In this document: piece after piece, positions 56,892 through 64,000 of the stretch
Position numbering within the stretch: position 1 is the stretch's first letter
Layout of the letters: the number at the start of each line of letters is the position of its first letter
Source of the DNA: Phycisphaeraceae bacterium
GTDB lineage: Bacteria; Planctomycetota; Phycisphaerae; Phycisphaerales; UBA1924
DNA length: 64,000 nucleotides
Assembly (NCBI GenBank): GCA_019636565.1
Contig: JAHBXG010000009.1
Span: 59,294 to 123,293, forward strand
Reading direction: 5' to 3'
Position numbers and translations under genes: made by a program
The notes under the pieces: generated by a model
Seen by the model: the letters and a program-made list of their open reading frames with translations, nothing else
Told to the model about the DNA's origin: nothing
Databases searched by the model: none

Positions 56892-57782
56892 TCAGATTTC
56901 CGCTGCGTTCACGGCCGGTTTCTTGGGCGCAAAGGCGGAGCGCAGATCGTTCTCAACAAACCCCGACGGGACGTTCCCGGTGCTTGCAAACCGGTACAGC
57001 GCCGCAATCAGGATCATCTGCATTGCGCTCGTGACCAGCGCGACCAGGAAGATCATCGCGATGGTGACCGCCCCGCCGACCGCGATGGGAACCCAGTGCT
57101 CCAACTTGATCGTGAGCGCGAGGCCCAGGAACGCCGGGATCGTGGCCGCGACGTACGCCAGCACCATGAGCAGGCCCAGCCCGATGTTGCTCACGAGCGC
57201 CGTTCCCCACGACTTGGTCATGACTTCCACCGAGCGCTTCAGCGCCGTCGTGGGCCCGGTTCGTTCGACCAACAGGATCGGGACGACGAAGTACGTCGCG
57301 ATGCTCCACGCCGCCCCCACCAGCCCGACCACGATCTTGCCGACGAAGCCCACCCGTTCCTCGATTGCGCGAAGGATCGTGCCCACCGTCGCCGCGAGCA
57401 GCGACCAGCCGATGATCGGGCCCAGAAGCGAATTCGCTGCGTGCAGCCCGCCCCGCACTGTCGGCGTCTTCCCGTCGAAGCGCTCCATCGCGCACGACAC
57501 CAGCGCCGTGTTGAAGTACACCATCACGGTGTACGTCGCAAAGTAGAACAGGAATGACAAACCCGCACCTAGGGCCTTCATCGCCAGCGAGATTCCTTCC
57601 TTCCCGTTCTTGTTCGAAAGGTCCTCGATGATGCCGCTGAAAATGATCGGCGTCGCGAACGAGACCAGCACCGCGCCGCACGCGAGAGCACTCAAGAGCG
57701 GAAAGACGATTAGCTTCTTATCCTCGCGCAGGACTCGGAAGCTCTGCGTCAGCAACGCGCCGCTTTTCTTGAACATGGCCAT
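56892..57782 (-). CDS. DUF6159-like integral membrane protein
   Basis: A 296-residue polytopic protein with about six helices, for example FPLLSALACGAVLVSFATPIIF, LGAGLSFLFYFATYTVMVYFNTALVSCAM and AVTIAMIFLVALVTSAMQMILIAALYRFA. The SFRVLREDKKLIVFP start and the NTALVSCAMERFDG and PILLVERTGPTTALKRS segments match the DUF6159 family, which has no known function. An ATG two codons downstream is an alternative start. It ends at an intrinsic terminator. Confidence 0.75.
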   Translation of the reverse strand: MAMFKKSGALLTQSFRVLREDKKLIVFPLLSALACGAVLVSFATPIIFSGIIEDLSNKNGKEGISLAMKALGAGLSFLFYFATYTVMVYFNTALVSCAMERFDGKTPTVRGGLHAANSLLGPIIGWSLLAATVGTILRAIEERVGFVGKIVVGLVGAAWSIATYFVVPILLVERTGPTTALKRSVEVMTKSWGTALVSNIGLGLLMVLAYVAATIPAFLGLALTIKLEHWVPIAVGGAVTIAMIFLVALVTSAMQMILIAALYRFASTGNVPSGFVENDLRSAFAPKKPAVNAAEI

Positions 57783-57851
57783 CGCGGTCCTCCGCGCCGG
57801 TCATTGGGAAAGCTGGCCGACCGGTTCCGCCGGCGCAGAATTCCCAGTGAT

Positions 57852-59156
57852 TCAGGGCACGATCTTCACATCGCTGATCTGTTCGACCATCATCTCGTAC
57901 AGCAGACGGATGTCTTCGTCCCCCAGACGCACACAGCCCATCGACTTCTGCTGGCCGATCGAATCGGGTTCGATCGTCCCGTGCAGCCCGTATCCGGTGA
58001 TGGTCTTGCTGTCGCCCACGCCCTCGATGCCCATCCAGTATTCGCCGATGGGGTTCTTGGGGTCGTTCGCGTCGAACTTTTGGCCCGTCTGCGGATTCAC
58101 CCAGTGCGGATTCACCAGTTTGCTGCGAGGCTTAACGACGAAAGTGCCCAGCGGCGTGCTGTTGCCGGTGCCCAAGCCGACTTTGAACGACCGGATATAC
58201 ATCCACGAGTCGGGAACATCCGGTGAGCCTTGGAACAGATCAAGCCGGTAATCGCCCTTGTGCACGATCGCGTGAAATGGCCCGCGCACCAGTTTGAGTT
58301 TCTGGCCGATCTTGAGCGTGTTTCCCTTGATGCCGTTGATGCGTTCCACCAGCCGCCAATCGACGGCGAGCTCGCGGTTCCGCGTGATCTTGATCAGGTT
58401 GTCGCCACTCTTGACGACATACGTCTCGGCCATCGGGTCGCCCGCGAAGACCTTTGGCGAAAAAAGCAGGTCCGCGTTGATCGCAGTCATCCGTTCACGG
58501 ATTCGCTCCTGGTCTTCCCGCACGGCGTTGGGGTTGTGCAGCGCTTTGTTGAACAGCGCCCGCGCCTGAAGCAATTCGCCTGTCGCGGCACGCTGCTCGG
58601 CCGCCTGAATCAGTTGCGTCACTTCACCGGTGCTCCCGGCGGGGGCGAGTGTCGTCGACTGATCGGGTTCGGTCGGCGCTGGAGCCTGCGATGCCGGAGC
58701 CGGCGTCAGATCGCGCCGGGTGACATCTACCGATTGCGGCCGGCCCGACGAATCGGAGGCCGGGGTGTTGGTCGGGGTTATCGAGGGTGTCGCCGTGAAC
58801 GGCGATCCCGGGGGAGGGGCAATCGGCGCTTCGGTCTTTAGAACCGTTGGGTTCGAGCCTCCGGCTGGACTCAATTCGGGCTCGGTCGAAGCCTTGGAGA
58901 CTGGGGAAGGATCCACCGGTTTGGCTTGCGAGGCCAATCGCGGCGTTTCCGCTTTGCCATCGCCTGGAGGAAGCGTACTGGTGGCGGAGCGCCGGTTCAT
59001 GACGGTCAACAGACCCCAAACACCACCCGCCGCGAGCACGAGGATCGCCGCGATGATCAGCGCCAGGCTGGCGCCGCTCGCCGCGGCGGTTCGCTGGCTG
59101 TACACGTACGAACGACCGATCTCGGTCTGACGCTCGGTCTGGGAAGGAAGAGCCAT
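57852..59156 (-). CDS. L,D-transpeptidase (YkuD) with LysM domain and N-terminal anchor
   Basis: Cell-wall enzyme that makes 3-3 or lipoprotein cross-links in peptidoglycan. The 434-residue protein has an N-terminal membrane anchor (LALIIAAILVLAAGGVWGLLTV), a Pro/Ser/Thr-rich spacer (about 60-180), a short TPR-like helical part (RAATGELLQARALFNKALHN) and a LysM domain (about 245-290; YVVKSGDNLIKITRN and KLKLVRG). The YkuD catalytic domain ends with HGTIEPDSIGQQKSMGCVRL, which includes the catalytic His and Cys. The presence of peptidoglycan enzymes is notable because planctomycetes were long thought to lack peptidoglycan; current work finds it in many. Confidence 0.9.
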   Translation of the reverse strand: MALPSQTERQTEIGRSYVYSQRTAAASGASLALIIAAILVLAAGGVWGLLTVMNRRSATSTLPPGDGKAETPRLASQAKPVDPSPVSKASTEPELSPAGGSNPTVLKTEAPIAPPPGSPFTATPSITPTNTPASDSSGRPQSVDVTRRDLTPAPASQAPAPTEPDQSTTLAPAGSTGEVTQLIQAAEQRAATGELLQARALFNKALHNPNAVREDQERIRERMTAINADLLFSPKVFAGDPMAETYVVKSGDNLIKITRNRELAVDWRLVERINGIKGNTLKIGQKLKLVRGPFHAIVHKGDYRLDLFQGSPDVPDSWMYIRSFKVGLGTGNSTPLGTFVVKPRSKLVNPHWVNPQTGQKFDANDPKNPIGEYWMGIEGVGDSKTITGYGLHGTIEPDSIGQQKSMGCVRLGDEDIRLLYEMMVEQISDVKIVP

Positions 59157-59237
59157 TCACAACCTCCATGCGAAACGGGCCCGGCAAACAGGCCAGGGAA
59201 TCGGCCTCTATCGACCCGCGGGGCCGCCGCGGCACAA

Positions 59238-59843
59238 TCAGGACGGTCGCACCCGAATCACGCGAGATTCGGTCACGATCATCCCCACCGGCGCATCCAT
59301 CGCCCCGGCGGGAATCTGCTCCATCATCATCCGTTCCGGGGCAAGGCCGACGGCCTTGTTCCCGAGCCGATTTTCCAGCAAGAAACGATCATAGAAACCC
59401 GCACCTCGCCCGAGCCGATTGCCGGCAGGGTCAAACCCGAGCCCCGGGACGATTATCAGATCGAGCGTGGCCGGATCGATCACGGGCAGGCTTTCAAGCG
59501 GAACCGGGACGCCGGGATGGTCGGGGTGGGGCGGACCGGCGTGAGCCTCGGCCCATTCGGAAACACGAATCGGGCAGAGCCCGCCACCTTTCCAATCCGT
59601 TCGTGGCACCGAAACCGACTTGCGGGCCATGAGCGCACCCAATGCCAGGGGAGCGATGTCTAGTTCGCCAGACATGGGCGAGTAGAGCATGACACCGCGT
59701 GCCGCGTTCCAATCGGGCAGAGAGGCAAGCCGTTTGCAAATCCGTTCAGCCAGTGATGCGAGGTCCTGGGGAGTGAGTTCGCGCCAGCGTTTTCGAAGCC
59801 CGGCTCGCGCGGCTTTTTTCTCGGAGTCCAGGCCGCGGATCAT
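59238..59843 (-). CDS. 5-formyltetrahydrofolate cyclo-ligase
   Basis: Converts 5-formyl-THF to 5,10-methenyl-THF in one-carbon metabolism. The 201-residue protein has the N-terminal KKAARAGLRKRWRELTP, the central YSPMSGELD region, and the signature PGLGFDPAGNRLGRGAGFYDRFL for ATP/folate binding. It overlaps the rarA stop by 4 bp (ATGA), so it is translated after rarA. This linkage is common in other bacteria only occasionally; here it looks like a small operon. Confidence 0.92.
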   Translation of the reverse strand: MIRGLDSEKKAARAGLRKRWRELTPQDLASLAERICKRLASLPDWNAARGVMLYSPMSGELDIAPLALGALMARKSVSVPRTDWKGGGLCPIRVSEWAEAHAGPPHPDHPGVPVPLESLPVIDPATLDLIIVPGLGFDPAGNRLGRGAGFYDRFLLENRLGNKAVGLAPERMMMEQIPAGAMDAPVGMIVTESRVIRVRPS

Positions 59844-61243
59844 GGGTTTCCCTCGACGCGGCGCGAGCGTCCGACCTTTCGGAGCCTGCGCAGTTCTTCC
59901 AGCCGTTCTCCGAGCGTCTTTTCGGCGCCGCGATCCGTGGGGCGGTAGTAGGTTTTCTCGACACCGAGGTAATCCTGATCGTTGATGGCGCCGGCATCGG
60001 CGTGGCTGTAGCGATAGCCGGTTCCATTGGCCGCGCCGGAACCCGGGGCGGGCGGCGCGGCATTCCCGTCGCGCAGGTGCACCGGTACCGGGATCGTGCG
60101 GCCTTCCTTGACGTCTGCCATCGCCTCATCGATGGCGACGTAACTGGCGTTGCTCTTGGGCGCGAGCGCGAGGTAGGTCGTTGCCTGCGCAAGGATGATG
60201 CGTCCTTCGGGCATGCCGATGCGTTCGAGCAGTTCCCACGCGCTCTGCGCCACCATGATCCCGCGAGGGTCGGCGTTTCCGATGTCCTCGCTCGCGAGAA
60301 TTGCCAGCCGGCGCGCGATGAAGCGAGGGTCTTCACCGGCGTCGAGCATGCGTGCGAGCCAGTAAACCGCGGCATCCGGATCGCTCCCCCGCACACTCTT
60401 GATGAACGCGCTGATGCTGTTGTAATGCTCATCGCCGGTGCCGTCGTAGACCGCGGCCTTCTGCTGGATGCTGTCTTCCGCCGCGGCGCGGTCGATGTGC
60501 AACGACAATGGCGGGCTTTCACTTTTCCCCTCTGCTCCTTGGTCCTTTTGCCCTTTCAGCAGCGAAAGCGTGGCAACTTCCAGTGCGGTCAACGCCCGCC
60601 TCGCGTCTCCATCGCACTTGGTCGCCCACACGTGGAGGGCATCGTCATCCACTTTGAGTTCGAGCGCGCCGAAGCCGCGTTCCTTGTCGGCAATTGCCCG
60701 CCGCAGCACATCGACGATGTCGTCTTCACTCAATGGCTCCAGACGAAACAGGGTGCTGCGGCTCACGAGCGCGCTGTTGACGGCGAAGAGCGGGTTCTCG
60801 GTGGTCGCGCCGACAAGTGTGAGGATGCCTCGCTCGACATCGGCGAGCAGCACATCCTGCTGAGGCTTGGTGAAGCGGTGAATCTCGTCGAGGAACAGCA
60901 CGGTGCGCCGTCCCGTCCGTTCCAACCGGATCGCTGCCTCATCCAGGATCTCGCGGATCCGCTTCACGCCGACGCTCGAGGCATTTTCGCGCTCGAAGTG
61001 GCGCTTGGTGAACTGCGCGATCAATTCGGCCAAAGTCGTTTTCCCGGTTCCGGGTGGGCCGTGCAGAATGAGCGACGTGATCACGTCCGCCTCGAGCATG
61101 CGCCTCAGAAGTTTGCCCGGGCCCAGAATGTGCCTCTGCCCTGCAAACTCATCGAGCGTGCGGGGGCGCATCCGCACCGCCAGCGGCTCGACCGCTCTGC
61201 GGCTCTGTTCACGCTGGCCGGCCCATAAATCCACGCGATCCAT
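59840..61243 (-). CDS. rarA: Replication-associated recombination protein RarA (MgsA)
   Basis: AAA+ ATPase that acts at stalled replication forks, a relative of RuvB and clamp loaders. The 467-residue protein has LDEFAGQRHILGPGKLLRRM near the N-terminus, Walker A LHGPPGTGKTTLAELIA, Walker B VLFLDEIHRFTKPQQD, sensor 1 VGATTENPLF and the C-terminal segment SDPDAAVYWLARMLDAGEDPRFIARRLAILASEDIG, typical of the RarA tetramerisation region. It overlaps the downstream cyclo-ligase gene by 4 bp. Confidence 0.95.
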   Translation of the reverse strand: MDRVDLWAGQREQSRRAVEPLAVRMRPRTLDEFAGQRHILGPGKLLRRMLEADVITSLILHGPPGTGKTTLAELIAQFTKRHFERENASSVGVKRIREILDEAAIRLERTGRRTVLFLDEIHRFTKPQQDVLLADVERGILTLVGATTENPLFAVNSALVSRSTLFRLEPLSEDDIVDVLRRAIADKERGFGALELKVDDDALHVWATKCDGDARRALTALEVATLSLLKGQKDQGAEGKSESPPLSLHIDRAAAEDSIQQKAAVYDGTGDEHYNSISAFIKSVRGSDPDAAVYWLARMLDAGEDPRFIARRLAILASEDIGNADPRGIMVAQSAWELLERIGMPEGRIILAQATTYLALAPKSNASYVAIDEAMADVKEGRTIPVPVHLRDGNAAPPAPGSGAANGTGYRYSHADAGAINDQDYLGVEKTYYRPTDRGAEKTLGERLEELRRLRKVGRSRRVEGNP

Positions 61244-61376
61244 CGCGATTCAAATCCTTTCTGGCGTCTTGCACCCCGCTGCGCGCGAGTGTACACCCAA
61301 ACATCTCCTGACCATCCAAAACAGCCTGCCCCAAGCACTCGACAAATCAAGTTTGCAACGGCTAGCATCGCCCCGA

Positions 61377-62135
61377 TTGGCAGCAACTGTCCTCACGATC
61401 GCCATCCTCGTTGGGCTGGTACTGGCTCTGCTCGCCTGGGGTAGCGCCGCGTTGATCGACAACGACCGTGCCGACCCGATGGCGGGCCTGCTCGTCCTCA
61501 TCATGAAGTTGTACTCCCGACTCGTGCAGAAGGTGCGGGTCGAGGGGCGCGAGCACATTCCCGCTTGCAGCCACGCCGGCCCGCTCATCGTCATTTCGAA
61601 TCACACCGCCGGCGCGGATATTCCGATTCTGCAGAGCCTCTGCCGCTTCGAGGTCCGCTGGCTCATGGATCGCTCCATGCAGATCGAGAGTCTGCAATGG
61701 TTCTGGGAATGGGCCAACGTGATCGGCGTCGATCTCGGATCACGCGACACCTTCGCAATGCGGGAGGCCATTCGCCACGTCAAAGCGGGCGGCGTGCTTG
61801 GCATCTTCCCCGAAGGCGGTCTGGAACGCCCGGCGCGCCAGATCATGCCCTTCCAGCCCGGTATCGGCTTGCTCGTCAAGAAAACCGGTGCCCGCGTGCT
61901 GCCCATCCTGATCGAAGGCACGCCGCAGGTCGAGCCCGCGTGGGCCAGCCTCTGGCGTTTCGGCCGGGCTCGCGTCCGCGCGTTCCCGATCATCGATTAC
62001 ACCAAGATGGATTTGAGCGCGAGCGAGATCGTGCAGGATCTGCAGCGTCGCTATGAAGAGTGGTCGGGCTGGCCGCTGCGTCAGCGAGCGCCGAAGGCTG
62101 CTCCCAAATCATCAATTTCGGAACAGGCCGCGTAG
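61377..62135 (+). CDS. Lysophospholipid acyltransferase (PlsC-like)
   Basis: A protein of about 250 residues with an N-terminal membrane helix (LAATVLTIAILVGLVLALLAW), motif I SNHTAGADIP (HX4D) and motif III IFPEGGLERP, followed by a conserved KKTGARVLPILIEGTP. Both acyltransferase motifs are complete. No ATG lies before the membrane helix; I assign a TTG at 61377, but a TTG at 61353 or an ATG at 61485 is also possible. It diverges from rarA and converges on the TPR gene. Distinct from the cmk-linked PlsC at 11.9 kb. Confidence 0.75.
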   Translation: MAATVLTIAILVGLVLALLAWGSAALIDNDRADPMAGLLVLIMKLYSRLVQKVRVEGREHIPACSHAGPLIVISNHTAGADIPILQSLCRFEVRWLMDRSMQIESLQWFWEWANVIGVDLGSRDTFAMREAIRHVKAGGVLGIFPEGGLERPARQIMPFQPGIGLLVKKTGARVLPILIEGTPQVEPAWASLWRFGRARVRAFPIIDYTKMDLSASEIVQDLQRRYEEWSGWPLRQRAPKAAPKSSISEQAA

Positions 62136-62143
62136 GCTGGCGG

Positions 62144-63121
62144 CTACCGGTCCGCATCTCCGGGCGTCTCGAATTCCGCGAGATCGCCTTTCGAAAGTTT
62201 CTCGCCCGACGGCACATAGATCGCGTCAAACGTTGTGGTGAGTGTCGCGCCGCTACCGCTCTGAATAAACTGGCGCACGTGTCCGCCGGCAAGCGGCGTG
62301 AGAATGGTTCGATGGCTCGACGACGGCGAAGCGAGGCCGGTCGCATCGCCCGCAAATCGCAGCGCACCGCGTTCGAAAACGCCTTCCATCTCAAGCACCG
62401 TACCGGTGTCATCGACCCAGACCTGTTTCATCTTCGCGGAAACCGGGTTGTAGAAGTTGATGCTCCGGCCCGTTCGACCGATTGTATTTGTCCATCGCTC
62501 CGAGATGACAAACCCGCGCTCCACCTTTTCGATGATGTTCGAGCCGACTCGCTGACCCTGCCGGTTGTACACATCCCAGGTTCCAACCCAGAAATCCAGT
62601 TGGTGGTATTCGGGCTTGTCGAACGACTTCTCGATCGCCGCGGCAATCGCGTCCATCCGTGCCTTCTCGCCAAGGGCGGTCAGAAACGGGTCGGCCCGGA
62701 TGATGTCGATACGCGTGAAACCCGCAACGCGGGCCTCCTCGAGCGCCGTGAACGCCCGGTCCGAATCCTTCTTCGCTGCAAAGCAGCACGCGATATTGAA
62801 GAGCGCCCGCGACCGAACGCTTTCGTTCGCTGCCGCTTGCTTCTGAACCTCAAGCGCCCGGTCCACTTCGCCCGCCAGCAGCAACGCCCGCCCAAGTCGC
62901 ACCTGCGCGACCCCGTTGGTTGGATCGGCCTCGACAATCCGTTCAAAGGCCGCGGCCGCCTCTTGAAACTTGCCGTCGCGCATGCTCTGCTCGGCCGATT
63001 GCATCTGCGTCGGCGCGCTCGGTGCCACGACTTCCGGCGACGCCAGCGAAGCGCCGGCAGCGAGAGTCATGGCGATGATGACGCAGGTGCAAAGACCACG
63101 TGCTCGAAAGCGTGCAGACAT
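62144..63121 (-). CDS. Secreted TPR protein with DUF1579-like C-terminal domain
   Basis: A 325-residue protein. The signal peptide (MSARFRARGLCTCVIIAMTLAAGASLA) is followed by about three TPR units (residues ~48-150; FQEAAAAFERIVEADPTNGVAQVRLGRALL, RALEVQKQAAANESVRSRALFNIACC). A C-terminal domain (about 185-320; LDFWVGTWDVYNRQGQRVGSN, FYNPVSAKMKQVWVDDTG) has the pattern of DUF1579-like lipocalin-type proteins. Function unknown. The start at 63121 is used; the upstream frame has no signal-peptide logic. It is separated by 107 bp from pyrD. Confidence 0.7.
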   Translation of the reverse strand: MSARFRARGLCTCVIIAMTLAAGASLASPEVVAPSAPTQMQSAEQSMRDGKFQEAAAAFERIVEADPTNGVAQVRLGRALLLAGEVDRALEVQKQAAANESVRSRALFNIACCFAAKKDSDRAFTALEEARVAGFTRIDIIRADPFLTALGEKARMDAIAAAIEKSFDKPEYHQLDFWVGTWDVYNRQGQRVGSNIIEKVERGFVISERWTNTIGRTGRSINFYNPVSAKMKQVWVDDTGTVLEMEGVFERGALRFAGDATGLASPSSSHRTILTPLAGGHVRQFIQSGSGATLTTTFDAIYVPSGEKLSKGDLAEFETPGDADR

Positions 63122-63228
63122 GGAAGCGCTCCGGTCGTTCAGCCCAATCCGGCAGAACGCACCCAACGTATACAAAGTGTTCCGTTTCTGGCTTCCGGAA
63201 TCTTGCGAAGTCATTGAACGCACCTGAT

Positions 63229-64000
63229 CTAGGCGATCTTCACGGCGCCCACCAGTTCGGACAGCCCCGTGGCTCCCTGTCCACGCACCCAGGCCTCGAG
63301 CCCTTTCGCGATCGCTTTCGGCGCTCTTGGATCGACGAACAGCGCGGTCCCGATCCCGACGGCGCTCGCGCCCGCCAGAACGAACTCCGCCGCGTCCTCC
63401 CAGTTCATCACCCCGCCGAGCCCGACGATCGGCGTGCCCGTGTCTTCGCAGATCCCCCGATACGCATCGTGCACCAACTTCACCGCGATCGGATGAACCG
63501 CCGGCCCGCTCAAGCCGCCCGTGACGTTCGACAGCCGGGGTTCCCGCGTCCGCACATCGATCGCCATCGCCGGGATCGTGTTCGCGATCACCATCGCGTC
63601 CGCGCCCGGACGCTGATTCGGCCCCGCCGGCGTCGCTCCGCTCTCGATCGCGGCGCGGCAGATCGCCACCACGCCCGATTCACGCTCCCCCACACCCCCG
63701 CGATACCCCATCACCGTCGGCGAGATCTTCACGAACAGCCGCGTCCGAGTGAGCACAGGCCGCACCGCGCCGATCAACTCCCGCAGCAGCGCGGGTTCCG
63801 AACCGAACTCAGTCCCGTGCTTCACGTTCGGGCAACTGACGTTCAACTCCACCGCCGGAATCGCATCGACCGAGTCCATCGCCGCCGCGACCGCGACGAA
63901 GTCGTCCACGCTGAATCCGGAGATGGACCCGATGACCACCGGCCTTTCTGAAGCCCCCTCCCTCTGGGAGGGGGTTGGGGGAAGGGTGCCTTTCGCAAAC
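63229..64000 (-). CDS. pyrD: Dihydroorotate dehydrogenase (class 1B), partial at the right edge
   Basis: Flavoenzyme of pyrimidine synthesis. The visible part covers the C-terminal ~255 residues of the barrel: ELNVSCPNVKHG with the catalytic Cys, LFVKISPTV, VIANTIPAMAIDVRTREP, TGGLSGPAVHPIAVKLV, and IVGLGGVMNWEDAAEFVLAGASAVGIGTALFVDP, which fits the PyrDB class. A GTG at 63939 could be read as a start, but the frame is open to the window edge and homologous sequence (PVVIGSISGFSVDDF) starts before it, so the gene continues to the right. Just upstream of PVVIGS the frame reads a palindromic repeat element as protein. Confidence 0.9.
   Translation of the reverse strand, partial: FAKGTLPPTPSQREGASERPVVIGSISGFSVDDFVAVAAAMDSVDAIPAVELNVSCPNVKHGTEFGSEPALLRELIGAVRPVLTRTRLFVKISPTVMGYRGGVGERESGVVAICRAAIESGATPAGPNQRPGADAMVIANTIPAMAIDVRTREPRLSNVTGGLSGPAVHPIAVKLVHDAYRGICEDTGTPIVGLGGVMNWEDAAEFVLAGASAVGIGTALFVDPRAPKAIAKGLEAWVRGQGATGLSELVGAVKIA
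63954..63988. repeat. Palindromic repeat element inside the pyrD reading frame
   Basis: CCCCCTCCC-tct-GGGAGGGGG is a perfect 9-bp stem with a 3-base loop (63954-63974), followed by TTGGGGGAAGGGTG (63975-63988). On the minus strand the frame runs through it as about 15 residues (KGTLPPTPSQREGAS) placed just before PVVIGS, where relatives have a variable surface loop. The pattern resembles small dispersed palindromes that can insert in frame. Confidence 0.7.

Overview
The window is about 64 kb of high-GC bacterial DNA that most resembles a planctomycete of the class Phycisphaerae. Three features suggest this. Three secreted proteins end in a double dockerin-like EF-hand tail with a terminal Cys (the 'GC-type' anchor). 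Two small membrane proteins carry C-terminal CxxCG zinc ribbons. An exosortase fused to an EpsI-like domain sits in an exopolysaccharide locus. This assignment is inferred from protein features only; no rRNA is present. I see no prophage, insertion sequence, integrase or CRISPR array.

Layout. 1-10.9 kb: a partial secreted DUF4394 protein, an ECF sigma factor with its RskA-type anti-sigma factor, uvrB, a PilZ-DnaJ fusion, an ABC exporter of the LolCDE/MacB kind, gcvH, and a TIM-barrel protein split by a charged low-complexity insert. 10.9-17.7 kb: cmk with an N-terminal extension, a PlsC acyltransferase, cydAB, an amino-acid permease fused to a UspA-like domain, and an MmcQ/YjbR protein. 17.7-24.2 kb is the most accessory-looking stretch: three dockerin-tailed secreted proteins, two zinc-ribbon membrane proteins, a putative nuclease with homing-endonuclease-type repeats, and the largest gene-free gaps, which hold tandem and inverted repeats. 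24.4-30.7 kb: a PcrA/UvrD helicase, a DUF4139 protein, a lipoprotein, ispF, an SDR enzyme and an entericidin-like lipoprotein.

30.8-47.4 kb is one long leftward cluster for surface polysaccharide and exosortase functions. In transcription order it holds a Wza-like SLBB export lipoprotein, exosortase-EpsI, a 1533-residue TPR protein, a Wzc-like chain-length/BY-kinase protein with an altered P-loop, an NAD-dependent sugar epimerase, a WecA/MraY-type phosphoglycosyl transferase, an orphan ParA ATPase, a VanZ-like protein and MurJ. Many junctions are 4-bp stop/start overlaps, which suggests translational coupling. 47.7-53.8 kb: lipA, a SpoIIE-type phosphatase, an HD-GYP phosphodiesterase, tRNA-His, an EVE protein, and two tandem paralogues with PilZ, receiver-like and HPt-like domains in which the phosphorelay residues have decayed. 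53.9-64 kb: gyrB, a DUF6159 membrane protein with a clear terminator, an L,D-transpeptidase, a 5-formyl-THF cyclo-ligase overlapping rarA, a second acyltransferase, a TPR-containing secreted protein, and a pyrD that runs off the right edge with a palindromic repeat inside its reading frame.

How it may fit together. Three PilZ proteins and one canonical HD-GYP enzyme lie near the polysaccharide/exosortase cluster, so c-di-GMP control of surface polymer output is a reasonable inference. The least conventional parts are the decayed PilZ-REC-HPt pair, the PilZ-J fusion, the Wzc homologue without its P-loop lysine next to an orphan ParA, and the repeat-plus-nuclease protein at 20.4 kb.
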